Below, piece after piece: positions 1 to 13,072 of a DNA stretch of 64,000 bases. The notes below the pieces were generated by a model. It did not search any database, had not been told where the DNA came from, and saw only the letters and a program-made list of their open reading frames with translations. The translations under genes were made by a program, and so were the position numbers. Source of the stretch: Rhytidiadelphus loreus (lineage: Eukaryota > Streptophyta > Bryopsida > Hypnales > Hylocomiaceae); contig OX344764.1 in the NCBI GenBank assembly GCA_947034895.1, positions 57,517,348 to 57,581,347 of the forward strand, in the 5' to 3' direction. Every line of letters starts with the position of its first letter. Position 1 is the stretch's first letter.

Positions 1-3000
1 CCCACATTCATGGAAATGCTACAATCCTCTAGTACATGTCCATGAGATTGTGTGGGATACATTTCAATACCTCAATTAACATACATAGCAAAAATAGAGC
101 ATGAAAAGCATATTTATTGAAGTGCTTTTCATGTATTTACTTCCCCTTGCACTTTCTTCAAGCCTTGTATAACAAATTGTATTCTGTTCTATTTAATTTC
201 TTTAACCATATTGAAGAACTATGTACAATTATGGTTTAGAGATTAGTATGAGAGCATAGTGGTCCTTAGTTTTTTTTTAAAAAGGGCATCAAAATTTGTA
301 AGAGCGTGCAAGATAGTGGGTTTGCAAAACAACAAAATTGAAGAATAATTTCTAAACTTTTGGCATGTATTACATTTTTTTTCCTATAGATTGAAAAATT
401 AGATTTAAGCATGAAACAGGGAAGCAAAGACATGATATAGATGTTGAAAGAGTATTTATCCTTAGCATGTCTATTATAAGGAAAGTACATTACATAGCTT
501 ATAAACATGAAACACAAAACTTATATTCTATGAAAATAGCATTTCTATTGGAAGATTCAAATGATTTCAAACTCGTTGTTTCCAGATTGGTCATTGTAAG
601 ATTTAGCGTATGACTTCTTTAACTTCTTGAAGCCAAAGGTCTTTCTTGTATATTTCATAATTTGTTGTTATAAAAAATGCCCCCAAAAAATAAGATTATG
701 ATAAGTTTTATAAATTTCTTGAGAATTGTAATCATACAAATTCAAATTCAACATGTTAGAGTTTAGATAGTAAAATAAAACAAGACAACATTCCTTATGG
801 ATTGAAAGACTATTAAGTTCAATCACGAGCGAGTTAAATCTATGAAAGTGATTTGAAATCTTTGAATCCTCATTTCACTTGTCAAATCTGAAAATAGGGT
901 CATGAGTTCATCGATGAAGAAGTTATTAGCCTATCATGTTTCCACTTAGATGAAGGTTTCATGGTTGCTTACATAGAACATTGAATTTAAGCTATGAAAT
1001 TTAGAACTTAAAAGATTGCCATGTGCTAGAAATTGGGAAAATCAATAGTCATGAGAGTTAGTTACAAAATAAACATTCATAATTATGTCACCGCATTGAA
1101 GGTGCTATGAAACATTATTTGGTGATTAGCAAATTGAAGATGGTTATGTTCTATGAAGAGAATTTAGTGTATAATAAAAATGAGAACCTGAAACTGTGAA
1201 GCACATACTTTGGAAAACAAAAAGTAGTAGACATGTGATACTATATCCGGTTGTTGTAGGTGTTTCAAGCGAAGTGAAGGACACAGAGCGCAACAACTTA
1301 TAGTGGGACTTCTACGGTCATTCATGTTATTCAGTCGCCAAGAGAAGCAAAAGCAACTACATTATCTGCATTAGGTATGTTATACTACTTCTTGATTTTC
1401 CTTTATGAAATTGAATGTGGAGTGTCTCTTTGTTGAAATCATGAATTGTTGTTGCCGTGCATTGTAAAATAGGGAATTCTAGTGAACTATGAAAAGATTG
1501 AGCGCTAGAAATGAAAAAAAACTTGACAACAATCATAAAAGAATTTTGAAAATGAAGTGAATGATATTATAATTTATATGAATGGATTACTCTTATTTTT
1601 TCCATGAAATTGTGTTAATTATTAGGTCCGAACAAAAGAAATTGTAATGTCAATTTGTTTTAAAAACAAAGAGAAACGATAATGGTGTGTCAACTATCAT
1701 TCTACAATAGTGAAATTAGTCTTTTGAAAAGAAAATAAATTATGATTATTAAGGTAGTTTAAAAGAAGATTACACTTGACTATAAGTTAATGTTATTATT
1801 TAAACATATTTCTCTAAAATATTAAAGTTCTTAATTGACACTATTGTAGAATGACACAAATTGGTGTTTTCGACAATAGCATACCTTACTTAATATTTGT
1901 TGAGACTCTTGTGTGAGGGCACTCTTCGAGAAGTTGAGAAGAAAGAATATGAAGAATACATGACTTAAAAGAATGATAATTGTGTTAAGGTTGTTTCATT
2001 ACAATGTTAGAACTACTTGTAATAATTATTTTTTTCCTTTATTGACTGAAATGTTGTATTCAAATATTGTAGAATAAGAAATTTTCTGAGTCATTATTCT
2101 TCTGAATTTTTTTTTTCTATCTATGTTGAAGATGTTATAACTTATAAGGTAGGTACACTCAAATGTGCCAGTGACCTTAAAGCACCATTTGCACTATGTG
2201 TACATTTCCAAAATGAGTTTTGTACTTATGTGGAAGAACCGCTTTTAGAATAGAACTTTGTTCCTTAATAACTTTTGCATACAATATCCAAATGCCACGT
2301 TCTGTAGTACGTTGTAACCTCTTTTCACTTGCCAACAAGAACATGTACAAATCTGGCCAATTTAATAACCGTACATAGTCTCAATAGAAAAAAGTGGCGG
2401 TTTAGGGTGTAACCACCTTAGTTGATCGATGAAGAAGGTTGTTCATTATGTTGTGATTCTTTTTTCACAAGGACGAATTCAACAATGAGCATGGAATTTA
2501 GAATATTATGTTGCCTTAGGAAAATTCATGAAAGTGTAGATGAGCAAGTTTATGCAATTTCTTTGAAATTATCATAGACCTAGAATTTTAGCGTACGCAA
2601 GATGATGATCTTTCATAATTAACAATGATTTGATTTTTTGTAATGTCAAGGCATAATGTTAACATAGTTCTTTAGTAAATTCAAACATCGTTAATTGAAT
2701 GCTAGTAATTGAAATGAACTATACCACAACAATCCTTCAAATATCCTGGTTCTTATGTACCAATAGAAGCTGTAGGGGTTATTATTATGATTAATCAATG
2801 GGTTTTTTTTAATTAAATTTATTTTTAATATTACATTTTTTGTAATTGTATAATTAATCCTTGAATTCATTTTGAGTTGTCTTCATATCGTAAGTATCCT
2901 AAATGTGTGCCATAGTGGTCGCAACTTTCATGTTCTTATGTTCATGTATAGACATGTAATAGACAAGTTCAAATTTCTAGTACGCATTGATGTATTTGGT

Positions 3001-3191
3001 GCTTCCATAATCATATAGTACAACTAGAAGGCCAATGATATTGAAAAATAATTGTGAATTTTAAAACAATTTTTTTGTGCCTACCATATAGGTTACAAAA
3101 GCAATTTTGAAGTAATTAATCTAAGTTTCAGCATTTGAAAATGTTATTGAATACTGAAGTTAAGTTTCAATACTTGAATTTGTAGTGCAGC
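1..3191. other. AT-rich non-coding stretch
   Basis: No convincing gene is visible. Open frames are short and have the composition of random AT-rich DNA. The segment 780-890 is a diverged copy of 15808-15905 (both contain ccttatggattgaaag and gtgaaagtgatttgaa), so at least part is dispersed repeat. The last bases before 3192 (ttgtagtgcag) would serve as a splice acceptor, so a 5' non-coding exon of the next gene could lie here; I could not identify one. Confidence 0.6.
1697..1854. repeat. Short inverted-repeat element (158 bp)
   Basis: A perfect 16-base inverted pair lies at 1697-1712 (tcattctacaatagtg) and 1839-1854 (cactattgtagaatga). The spacer is AT-rich and non-coding. It could be a small MITE or the facing ends of two elements, because the CACTA-like termini point inward. 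No target-site duplication was found. Confidence 0.45.
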
Positions 3192-6100
3192 ATGGCGCCG
3201 AAGGTGCATTCGAAGTGGTTGGAACATGGATGGTGGATCATAGCAGATACTGCAGAAAAGTCCGTTCTATGGCTCACGGACTTTGCAATCGAAGAAGGTC
3301 GTTATTGGGCTGCTTTGGGTTCCTCATATGGAATCATTGAAAGCATTGCTGGCACCGCTGAAGGAGGAATAACTGTGTCTGTGACGAACAGTGAATCAAT
3401 ATTTGAGAAGTACAAATTGAAAAAAAAGCTCTTGATGGCATCAATTCCACTGGAACTTTTTCTAGTTTTTGCTCCTATGCATGGTTTGAAGACATTGGTA
3501 AAATATTGGGCAAGTATGCCTGATGAAGTGAAGGTTCTCAGAGAGGCATCAGTCAAAAAATTCAAAGAATTGACCCCCCAACAAGTGTTTGATGCTCGTG
3601 CTCGATATATGGAGATTCGAAGGTATAAGGAGATGAGAAATATTGATCCTCAAGTTGCCCAAGAAAGTGTGCCCCCTAGGGAACCTGAGGATGTGGATGA
3701 GATATATCGGGTTCTGGCTGCTCCTGTAAATTTGAATTGGGTTCCGATGCCTCAACGCAACCGAAAGCGAGCGACTGTTGAAGCATTAATTGTTGATAAT
3801 GAAGATGATGGTAGTGTTTCTGAGAGACAAAGAGTACATCGCCAACGTCTTTTGTCTATGCCAACAGATGTTGAAGTTGAGCTTCTGGATGAAATGAAAG
3901 ACAAGGACAGGTATTTGTCCAAGAGAGTGCATCAATTATGCCACCATCATTGGAGATGGAGGTGGGAGAGGGATCATTGGACCCTGAGCAGATTGCTTCT
4001 CAAAGCATTGGACCAGATCAACAATTGGTTTTGCCTGCACTTGAAAATCGAGGTGAAGTTGGAGGTCTGAATAGAGTCACTGAAGTTGGTTCAGGGTCAA
4101 GACCTCCGGTAGTAGGATCTGGAAAGCGAACATACATGTCAAGTGTTATAGTGGCCAATATGAATGCTGGAAGATCTAGCGTTGGTGTTGCACGGGGTGT
4201 TCGTAGCGGAAGTCGTGGAACTCGAGTACAACACGTATTTGGACTGGATAGGAACCCAAGAGAACAACAGAGGCGTCACACTTCGGAAACTGGATCACAA
4301 GAAGAGCAAAGTGTCCGCACTCGATCTGCAGCCCAAAGACATCGTCAGAGAGCAGCCATGCAAGGACCTCCTTCACGAGGCAATGATGGTGAAGATGCAG
4401 TGGTTGATGATGAGTCTTCGGAGGGCGAGCCAGAGCAAGGACCTAGCAATGTTTTTGTAAGTAAAAAAAAACCACCTGTTGTTTTTCCTACGGAGAATGA
4501 ATACAAGGCAGGGTATATATGGGGGCAAGATACCTTTTTCAATGCAAACATTGAGAGCATTCGCAATGTAGCGAACGCGGAGACAAATCACAGGGCGTTG
4601 ATGGAATGGAGAGTGAATGAAATGTACAAGCGTCTAAAGGGATTAAAAGCTGATGGAGTTAGCGCAATTACACTTCGTCCAATAGCATATCGCTATGAGA
4701 ATGTTGATGGAGAGGCTGAGACAGAGGTGGTCAAGGTTCTATTCAGTCAGGAAGATGCTGCACGGGAATTCGAAGTTGCATTTCTGAAACATTGTCCTGT
4801 AGATGCATCTGTTCCGAATAGTGTGGTGAGGAAAAGGTGGTTGCAAAATAATATAGTGTGGGAGCCTGTGGATGGGCAACATATTGTGGGTGCTTGTAAA
4901 CGAGCCCAACAGGAGAACCAAGATGGTAACTTGTCTGATCTAGAGTACCTGAAGCACTTCAAGAGACAGAAAGCAAAGTTTGTGGTTTACAACAATCCAC
5001 AATATTATATCGAAGCATAGGTTAGAATTAACGCGAGAGAGTTTGATCGAACGTTCTTCAGCACATATTACAAAAACGTGATCAAGTTGCGTGATATATG
5101 GAAAGCGTGTGGCAGTCCAAGTATTGTTGCTAGAGCAGATGATGCACTTAGAGCGAGGGCGTTGACAATGGCAGCTAGTGCACTACATTGGAGCCAAAAC
5201 TTACCAAAGCACATGTCACTTGGAGAGTTGTCTAAGAAGATGACTGATTACACAAGACATGCTTGGAATGAGGATGAAGAATCATATCAGGCGATGTTGC
5301 AGGTGTGTGTAAAGATTATGAGGATGGGAAGTTGTTTTTCAGTAAGAAAGATGAGGACAAGTGGAAGAAACTAGCGAGGGAGCAGAATGTAGATGTCACA
5401 GTGGATGTGAACCCGAAGAGGAAGAGGATGGAGAAGACTTGGTTGAGGCCTTTGAGTAGAGTCTCGAAGGAATATTATCTGCGTTTGGTGAAACGAATGG
5501 CTGCAAAAGATGTTGTAGATGGGAGGCGAGGTTCGCAACAATACTATTTCAATAATGCATCTACTCCGAACCCCCCCAAAGGTACCATAGCATATGCCGT
5601 GGATCGTTTGCAACGGAAAGATGCAGTGAGGAACCAAATTCGATTTCTGATGGTACAAGCAGGGGATGAAAATCCATCGTCCATGGATGATTTTTTTGCC
5701 ATAGACGCCAGCAAATATGGAGATGTACAAGGAAGACAATTCACCCTAATGGGGAAGATAGTGGACAATGATACAAAGATATTGTGGAGTTCGCCAACAG
5801 TGAAGATGGTTAAAGCACTGAGCAATTTTGAAACTCTTATCCATGCTTTTGTTAGGCAGCATTTTACAGATATAAAAGCAGGTCGCAAAGGTTATGTAGG
5901 CTATGGTCGGGACGTAGAGGATGTTAGCAATGCTCGATGGGATTGGCAAGTTGCAGTTGATGGAGTTGAACATCAGGAGCGTGGAACATCACTTCATGTG
6001 AGGTGCAGAGGAGGTTTCTTCATGGATGAGTATATTGAGCTTGGAAAACCGTGTTTATGGATTTTTGATTATAGACGTGGAAGTTTGCTAGGGGAAGACA

Positions 6101-7562
6101 AAGAATGGTCAAGCGAAGACTACAGCAAGGTTCTGCATCAACTGCAGAATTGGATGTCTCAATTGTACGCTGGAATGCCATTTTTCTTTTTCCACCAGGA
6201 GTGTACTTTGACGCAGACATGTGATCAACAATGGCATTGCCTGAGAGTTGGCATTGGTTGAAGGGTTCATGGGTATTTGCACCTCAAAGTGTTCTTGGAT
6301 ATGTGCATGATTTACGTCATGGTGAGCAGCGATTATGTGGTGTACAACCTATGGGCGACATCGTCATCATCATGCAATATCCTGGAGAGTCTGGGCCCAT
6401 GGAAAACCTTCCCAACACCATGGACAATTTGGCTGTGGCTTTTGTAGACACCTGGAGTACGGAGGTGATGCCACGGGTGGAGGACAAGTTCGAGAGATCA
6501 CCAATGGAGTTGAAGAGGATCGTACGCACATATCTGCCACGGAATTGGGGGCTGATGACATTAGGCATCACCATGGCAGTGCCAGCAATTTTGGAGAATA
6601 ATTTCATGGGCAATGAAATTATCATATTCGAAGGTGCATCGCCTCGAATACAGTTTGTTTACAACGCATTGCAATTGAAGTATAGGGACAGAATGGTGAT
6701 GGTGAATAGTGCGAGTACGGCTGCTGAACGCATCTCCACACGAATTATTCATGCGGAAGACAAATTGCCAACTGATGCTTCTCCCAAAATGCATGTGGGT
6801 GTGCCACGCGGCAGGTTTGAAAGGGTAGCTCGATCATCCAGTGAATCATCAGATGAGGGAGAGAGATTTCAAGTGACCGAGAGGGAAAAGAGGAAGGGCA
6901 AAGAGATTGCAATTGATTCGAGAGCATCATCAACGAGTGAAGGTGACATTGATTCTCAGCGTCAGGTTTCTGACGATCTACGGAGCAGGGGCCGAAGTTT
7001 GGGTTCTAGAGATACTGATGTGATGAGTGATGCACACGGAGATGAAGCAAACTTGGTCGAAATGGAAGAAGACCCTGATTTTGTACCTACAAAGAATATT
7101 GGAGATGTGGATAACGTGAATGTGGAAGGTGTTGAACCTGATGACAGAGAAATTGAAGATACAGTGGCATCAGTGGAACCCATGTCCGCATTGTCAACAT
7201 TTAGCATGTTGGAGTCTATGAGCTTATTTCCAGATGAGGATGGATATTTTTATAATAGGGAGAACGTGCTTTACATTCGAACTGGTGAGGAGGGACGTTA
7301 TGTTTTCGAACGTGTCAATTCCATCTTCGAAGGACCAACTCTATCACCAACTTTATCAGAGGGAGTATCAACGCCCGTCGCAAACGCCATGGTAGATAGG
7401 GCATTACAATATGCCTCTCCCCCTCCACTTTCTCCAATCGGTGGACAAAATTCATGTGAAGAGATAGAAGGAATTGGTGGAGGAAAAGATGAAGCTCTAA
7501 CACAATCATCTACACGAGTGTTAGAGACATTTGATGGAACAATGCCAGAAGAAGCAAACTAG
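3192..7562 (+). pseudogene. Broken large gene, ParB-like motif, about 1,456 codons
   Basis: I cannot assign this gene with certainty. Four reading-frame blocks follow one another with no intron-like gaps: 3192 to about 3930; about 3938 to 5302 (in-frame TAG at 5018-5020); 5305 to about 6190; and about 6190 to 7562 (in-frame TGA at 6222-6224). The frame changes once near 3930, once in a GT repeat at 5303-5310 (two extra bases), and once in a T-rich tract near 6185-6200. The first block starts MAPKVHSKW in a good context (cagcATGgcg). The second has an acidic/Arg-Ser-rich linker, then WEPVDGQHIVGACKRAQ followed by FVVYNNPQYYIEA and, after the TAG, VRINAREFD. That arrangement resembles the ParB/sulfiredoxin fold (G-x-H-R-x-A-like core). 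The later blocks contain FPPGVYFDA, then GLMTLGITMAVP with an acidic FEG about 20 residues on, which could be a permuted DNA methyltransferase core (weak). The C-terminus is Ser/Asp/Glu-rich. GC content is clearly higher than in the flanks. It could be a relic of a mobile element, an old viral or bacterial acquisition, or a decayed lineage-specific gene. Confidence 0.6.
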
Positions 7563-7725
7563 TGATATATATGATGGTAGTGTAGGATGTGTGGGAGTGC
7601 ACATGTCTTTTGGTGGCTTAGAAAATGTCTTTAGATGTTGGGGTGCATGTTATTTGTTTTGTGTGAATCATCATTTAGGAATGAGGAGGTTGAGCACATA
7701 CCTTCTATGTTGTTTTTGTTTTCTA

Positions 7726-7731
7726 AATAAA
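7726..7731 (+). promoter_or_regulatory. Candidate poly(A) signal AATAAA
   Basis: AATAAA lies about 165 bases after the TAG at 7560-7562 that ends the large relic, in a T-rich context (ttctaaataaatc). The distance suits a plant 3' UTR. In AT-rich DNA this hexamer is common, so the call rests on position only. Confidence 0.35.
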
Positions 7732-10700
7732 TCTTTTAGTGCTTGCACTAAAACTTGTTATATATATAATGTGGACATAATAAATGGTATGATACTAGTA
7801 TGAAAGTATTAGTGGAGATAGAAAACTAAATTTTGAGCGCAAAAAGATTTTTTAAGATGAAGAAAGTGTATGAAGTATGCTTGTTTTGTTTGCAAGAACT
7901 TATAAGTCCATTTCCAAAGACAAGTGAAGTGCAAAAGTGAAGTACTGCATGAAATAACAGAAGGAAGGTGATTTTCGAAAAGCTGGGGGTACCATAATTA
8001 TCTAAAAAACTTTTCTAGTGAATAGTTATGCGTATTGTCATTGCACTTGGCCAAGTGCAAGAATGTCTAATACCACATTAAATGTGGTGAATCAATACCT
8101 CTAGGAGCACCAAATATCATAACTCCATAATGCTATTACTTCAATCTTTCTTTAATATCAAAGTAGTTACCATAAAAAAGTTGGTGTCTTTTAGGCAATC
8201 AAATGCCCATGGCTTCCGTATTCGCACTTCGTGTCCATTCCATCTACACTCAAAGCTGCTGGAGTCAGTTATAGATTTCCAGAAGCTTGTGTTCAAGCCT
8301 AGTGATTCATTGAGTGATGGTGCGGTCAACTACTTTTTTGTGACGTCGACTTTGCTTTGCTTCAAATGTAAATTTCATCTATAATCCTATATTTCACAGG
8401 GGCCCAAAATGAATTAGATGTAAATTGTGCTCTTTGGATTCCCATTGCATGAATTTCCACTCATTGTCTTTCTGGCGCAATGCGTTTGTGAAAGTCGGTA
8501 AGCTTAAATCTGAAGCATGGTTGTGGAAAATAGTACATGTTGAAGTGGTGTGGCCTAGTGGTTATTTTGACACTCCTGATGTTAAAGTTGTGGAGCAATG
8601 ATCAAGTGAAAGTTGTTGCAAATTGCTTGCAAGTACGCTATTTCCCTAGTTGCTTTAATTCAAGTACTTTGTCATTACTTGGCAGCTTAGTGGAATTGGC
8701 AATGAAACTTTATTTGAGTTCTATATTTCCATCACTGGAAATGGCAACTGTTGCCTTGTTATATGATTTTATTTTCTTGAAGTAAACGTTGTAGCTCAAA
8801 ATTCATTGATTCTACTGTTGACTTGCTTGTTCTGAAGTTTGTGTGAGTTGTAAAGATCTATTTGTAATCTTCTCATTCGTTTGTTTTTTACTTTTCCAAC
8901 CTTTGATATTTCATGTAGAGAGTAATGCCCCAAGTTCATGAGGCTCTGGAAGATTCTCCGTTACGTTGACAATCAAACTTACTGGCGTGGTATCATGTTG
9001 ACTTCATGGCTTTTTGTTTTTCATACTTTATGCAATAATAATTTGTGAGACTGATTAAGTCCCAACACAATGTATATATCAAACACTCATGAGTCAATTT
9101 TTTTATTTCTATTATGCTTTGAAGAAGGTTTCATGTGCTCAATCATTTCTTCCAAACATTTTTCTATCAATAATATAGAGTTGAGCAGGACTATTGATGC
9201 CCCCGATGATTGCCTAACATTATCTATACACAATAATCTGTTTGAGAATTACTTAAAATTTCTTGGTAAGATCAAGAATTCTACTAAAGTGAGCTCATTT
9301 CAGGCAATAGGTACCAAAAGTTGCTAGGAGAGACACTGGTCAAGCACAAAGAACCATGCATGCTTTTTTTAAGTGAAGTGCTAGAGTTTTGAGTTGTTTT
9401 TTGTTGGTCACTGAAATAGAGAAGCGTGAGTTTTTACAACTACTAAAGAATGTATTTAACATTTTTGGAAGTGAATGTCCAAGTTACGTACAATTCGTTT
9501 ATGTTCTATCTCTCACTAGCATCCTATATCTGTTATGAAACAACATCTCTGCATTCTATTCCTCCTTGCCTACTCGCCTCTTGCAACACCTTTCCAATTT
9601 TAAAAGTTGCCTTCAGTTTTTCTTCAGTTTGTAACCATTCAGTTTGCTATAATTTCCTCCAATATTTCCGAGTGAGAGTTAACAGGAGCCCCTGTTTTTT
9701 TGGATGTTAGCATGAAACATGAATGTTTTTTAAAACATGAGTAAAGAAATGGGACTTTGGCCATGGGAGGCTTAATTCAATTGGATGTTGCAAGAAACAT
9801 GTCAACGTTAGGATCATAACAAGCTTTTGTCTTGTCTGATGTCCATATTTCAGAGAACATCGCAAAAAACATAGTCACGTTTCTCTTGACGTCTTGAGAA
9901 ACAAGTAACTGCCACATTGGCAAAGGATTTCGGTTTGACTACAGGTAAGTTACTGAAACTTACTATGGGCTGAGGTAAAACATTGACTACATGTGAAAAA
10001 TACAAAGAAGGGACAACTCTTTGGCATCTTTTCAAAAACCTTGCATGCATGGATGAAAAAGCTACGGAATGGCTTCATTTTTTTGTTGTACTTCCAATAT
10101 AGCACAAATTGTATTAACAAGTCCTAAAAAATTAGTATAATGCGTTATAGTATGTAACCTAAATGTAAATATTTGCCTTTATACTCCCAAATACTTCATA
10201 ATAAAACATATTTTGTATTTTTTGATTGCATTGCAAATAAAATTCTTTTTTTGCTAAAGTTATTATTCATATCTTCTCCCAAAACAACAAAGAATATTGG
10301 AAACAAAACAATGACTTTGCACTCACTTCCATTATGTGCTGCACTTTTTCCATTCTCCATTAAGGGCTTCAAAATAACTGGATTGCAAATATATTAAAAG
10401 ACATTGCAATCTTCATATGTTCAATACTCAAATTCAATACTCCCAGCGCAAATTCTTGTTTACATGTTCAAAAACAATATTGCTAAGTATCAACTTGGAA
10501 TTTTATGAGGCAACTCTTCTTTTATAAATTGAGACTTTGTTCCATTTCATTATTTTGTTAATCAAAATTTATCTTGACGGTGTAGTTAAGTAATAGTATT
10601 GTAAAAGTAGGTATTAACCTTCTACTATTACTTTAAGAACATTTAAACCAGAAACGCAGAAGGCACTACATTTTGGTATTGATAGAATTTTGAAGTGAAT

Positions 10701-11194
10701 GAAATCCTTATTAAAACTACTCATTATTCTAATTAATTTTTCCTTAAAAATGATGTCTTCTTGAAGTGCAGTTTTAGCATCAGACATTTGATTTTTATAA
10801 TAAATGATTATGATTTTCCAATTCAACATTTGTGCAAGGGTGTCCACTGCAAATCTTCATTTTCTATTGTTGAGGGCTCTTCAAAATTAGCATTAAGAAC
10901 AATACATCTTAGAGGAAAAATCACAATAGATATTCGTTTTCATAAGATTTATACTTTATAGAGTAGAAATGACTTACATGGTTGCATGGGCTTATGATTT
11001 GACTGTGGATAAGTTTCTAAAAATTATTGGGGGTTGAGGTGAAATGTTGACTACATATGGAAAAGACATGGGAAGGGCAACAACATGACATGGTTTAAGA
11101 AAAATGGTATTTGACGTGGCATTTCAATGATATGGCATCCAATGAAGCCGAAGTGGCATGCCACTTCAATACACGTTGATGCCGCCTGAAAATT
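7732..11194. other. Non-coding stretch
   Basis: No gene recognised. Open frames of 60-90 codons exist (for example 8130-8384, 8537-8785, 9450-9710) but show no domain, no convincing composition and no splice context. The 8100-9700 part is slightly less AT-rich than its surroundings and could be an old decayed insertion. Confidence 0.5.
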
Positions 11195-12090
11195 TTAATC
11201 CCTAAATGCCCAAATATTATTTTTGTGATTTTTAGCAGTTCACTATGAATTGAATTTTTATTTTTATTTTCTTTGAAATTTTCACCCAACATGTGCCAAA
11301 GGGTACCTTTAAGGCACAATAATTTTCATAACTTTTGACTACATGGTATGTAATTCTCATTGCTTAACATACAACTCAGAAAATTCTTAATTTTTTTTTT
11401 TTTAAATAAAAAATTGAAATTGTTTTTTTGGATTTATATATGCGTAAAAAGCTTTTAGTCATTTCATTTTGATCAGTGAGATGAAAGTTATGAGGAGTTT
11501 TAGTTTACGGGCAATTATGAATTTGCTACTCTAACATAAACTCTGAAGTCTTTTATTTAACTCAATTTTCAATTTTTTGTAAAAAAATAAAATTGTAGGA
11601 TGTAGATTATTTATTGCAACATTGCAATCATAGGAATTGAAATTTTTCAATTCTATAACTAAATTCTTGACAGTTTAGTATTTTCAATCATTATTTTTTT
11701 TTCCTACTTACTATTTTTTTCCTATATGTTGTACAATTCCAAAGGATCATAAATTTTTCAAGCATGTAGCCAACTTGCCTTGAAGAATGAATCCAAAGAA
11801 GTACCATCAATATGGGCATTTTTAAATATAAATGTGGCCTTGTGAAGTGTAGCTGCCTATTTTTTTGGAAAGCCAATTAAAGAATTTCTATCAATTCAAA
11901 CACTAATATCTTGCAATCTACACAATGGAATTTTTTTTTTAAATTCCACATATTTTCAAATTAGTGTATTGCAAGATTCTAAGATTACATGTGTACAAAT
12001 GTTTTTTTTCTCTAAACTTTAGTACTTGTCCTAAAAATGGCAATTTTGGAGCATTTTTGGTGAAAGCATAGTCAAAAACATTTAGATTAA
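11195..12090. mobile_element. TTAA-bounded inverted-repeat element, copy A
   Basis: Both ends are TTAA (11195-11198 and 12087-12090). The left end reads TCCCTAAATGCC inward from TTAA; the right end is ACATTTAGA before TTAA, a decayed inverted match. The interior aligns along its length with copy B at 17214-17887: both contain tcctatatgttgtacaatt, then caagcatgtag, then caacttgccttgaagaa, then atatcttgcaatctaca. No coding capacity is visible, so it is a non-autonomous element. TTAA target duplication plus a CCCT-type terminus is the pattern known for piggyBac-class elements; this assignment is an inference. Confidence 0.5.
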
Positions 12091-12099
12091 CACCATTTT

Positions 12100-13052
12100 T
12101 GAAGACATCAACTAAAACATCAATTGAGACATCTTCTAAAACATCTAGATGTTTTTTGCGATGTCAACTAGCACATCAACTAAAACATCTTAGAGGATGT
12201 CTACATATTTTTTGCAATGTTAACTAATACGTCAATTGAGATGTTCAAATGTTTTCTCATAAAATACAATCTCTAAGTTTCACATATCCCATATGCTTTG
12301 TCTTTGCTCCTATCACCACACCTGTATAAGTAGCTTGTCTTGTCGTGTCAATATACTTATAATAAGTGGCTTTTTAGGCTATTTGACATAATTGTCAATA
12401 CGGTATATTGTGTATGTTGTATAATATTTTGCGTATTATATATGGTGTACAATGTATGACATATTGTGTATGATGTATAATATATTGCGTATTATATATG
12501 GTGTATAATGTATGATGTAAAGTATTGTATATGGTGTGTAATATATTGTGTATGGCTTATTTTGTATTGTATATGATGTATTCTGTATGGTGTATTTTAT
12601 GTCTTTTTTTGTATGGTGTATTGTGTACAGTGTATGTCTAAGCTGACATTTGAAAAAATGTTTAGACGTCTAAGTGGACATCGCAAAAAATAGCATCAAA
12701 ATTCTTTTAGACATCTACGTTGACGTTGCTAAAAACAATATTAATTTTTTCAAATGGTGTGACGTCAGGTGCCACATCATCAACAAGTTAGGTTTAAGAA
12801 ATTCCATGGGGCATTGCCCGCTTGCATACCTGGCGCTTACGTGGTTGCCACATGGCACACTTCCATTTCCTTTTTTGAACATATTTGTTGTGACGTTGCT
12901 TTAAAAACATGGCATGTTTTTTCAAACTTTTGGTGTTTTTGTCCTGTCAATCTTGATGGACTTTCCTAGACATCCACAGTAGACATGCCTAACGTTAATT
13001 TAAACATGTAACCATATTCATTGGCATGTCAGAAAAAACGCAAGTTTTTTCT
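12100..13052. mobile_element. Possible CACTA-type remnant, right end only
   Basis: The segment ends at about 13052 with ttttttctagtg, which matches a CACTA-type right terminus (…CTAGTG). Repeated motifs inside (acatcaactaaaacatc, gatgttttttgcgatgtc, gacatcgcaaaaaatag) occur on both sides of the degenerate repeat in opposite orientation, suggesting a foldback structure. I could not find the matching left end, so the left boundary is arbitrary. Confidence 0.25.
12380..12645. repeat. Degenerate tandem repeat (gtgtataatgtatg-type)
   Basis: About 260 bases consist of shuffled short units such as gtatggtgtat, gtgtataat and atattgcgtattatatatgg. A unit of about 65 bases (attgcgtattatatatggtgta) occurs at least twice. 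No coding capacity. Confidence 0.65.
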
Positions 13053-13072
13053 AGTGTAAGCCTTCTGCATCG

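Noticed and set aside
3192..7562. Normal multi-exon gene with short introns between the four blocks
   Set aside because: The protein reads on across each junction with no spare sequence for an intron, and the breaks lie in slippage-prone tracts or are single stop codons.
12380..12645. CRISPR array
   Set aside because: Units are degenerate, short and AT-rich with no constant repeat or unique spacers, and the genome is eukaryotic.
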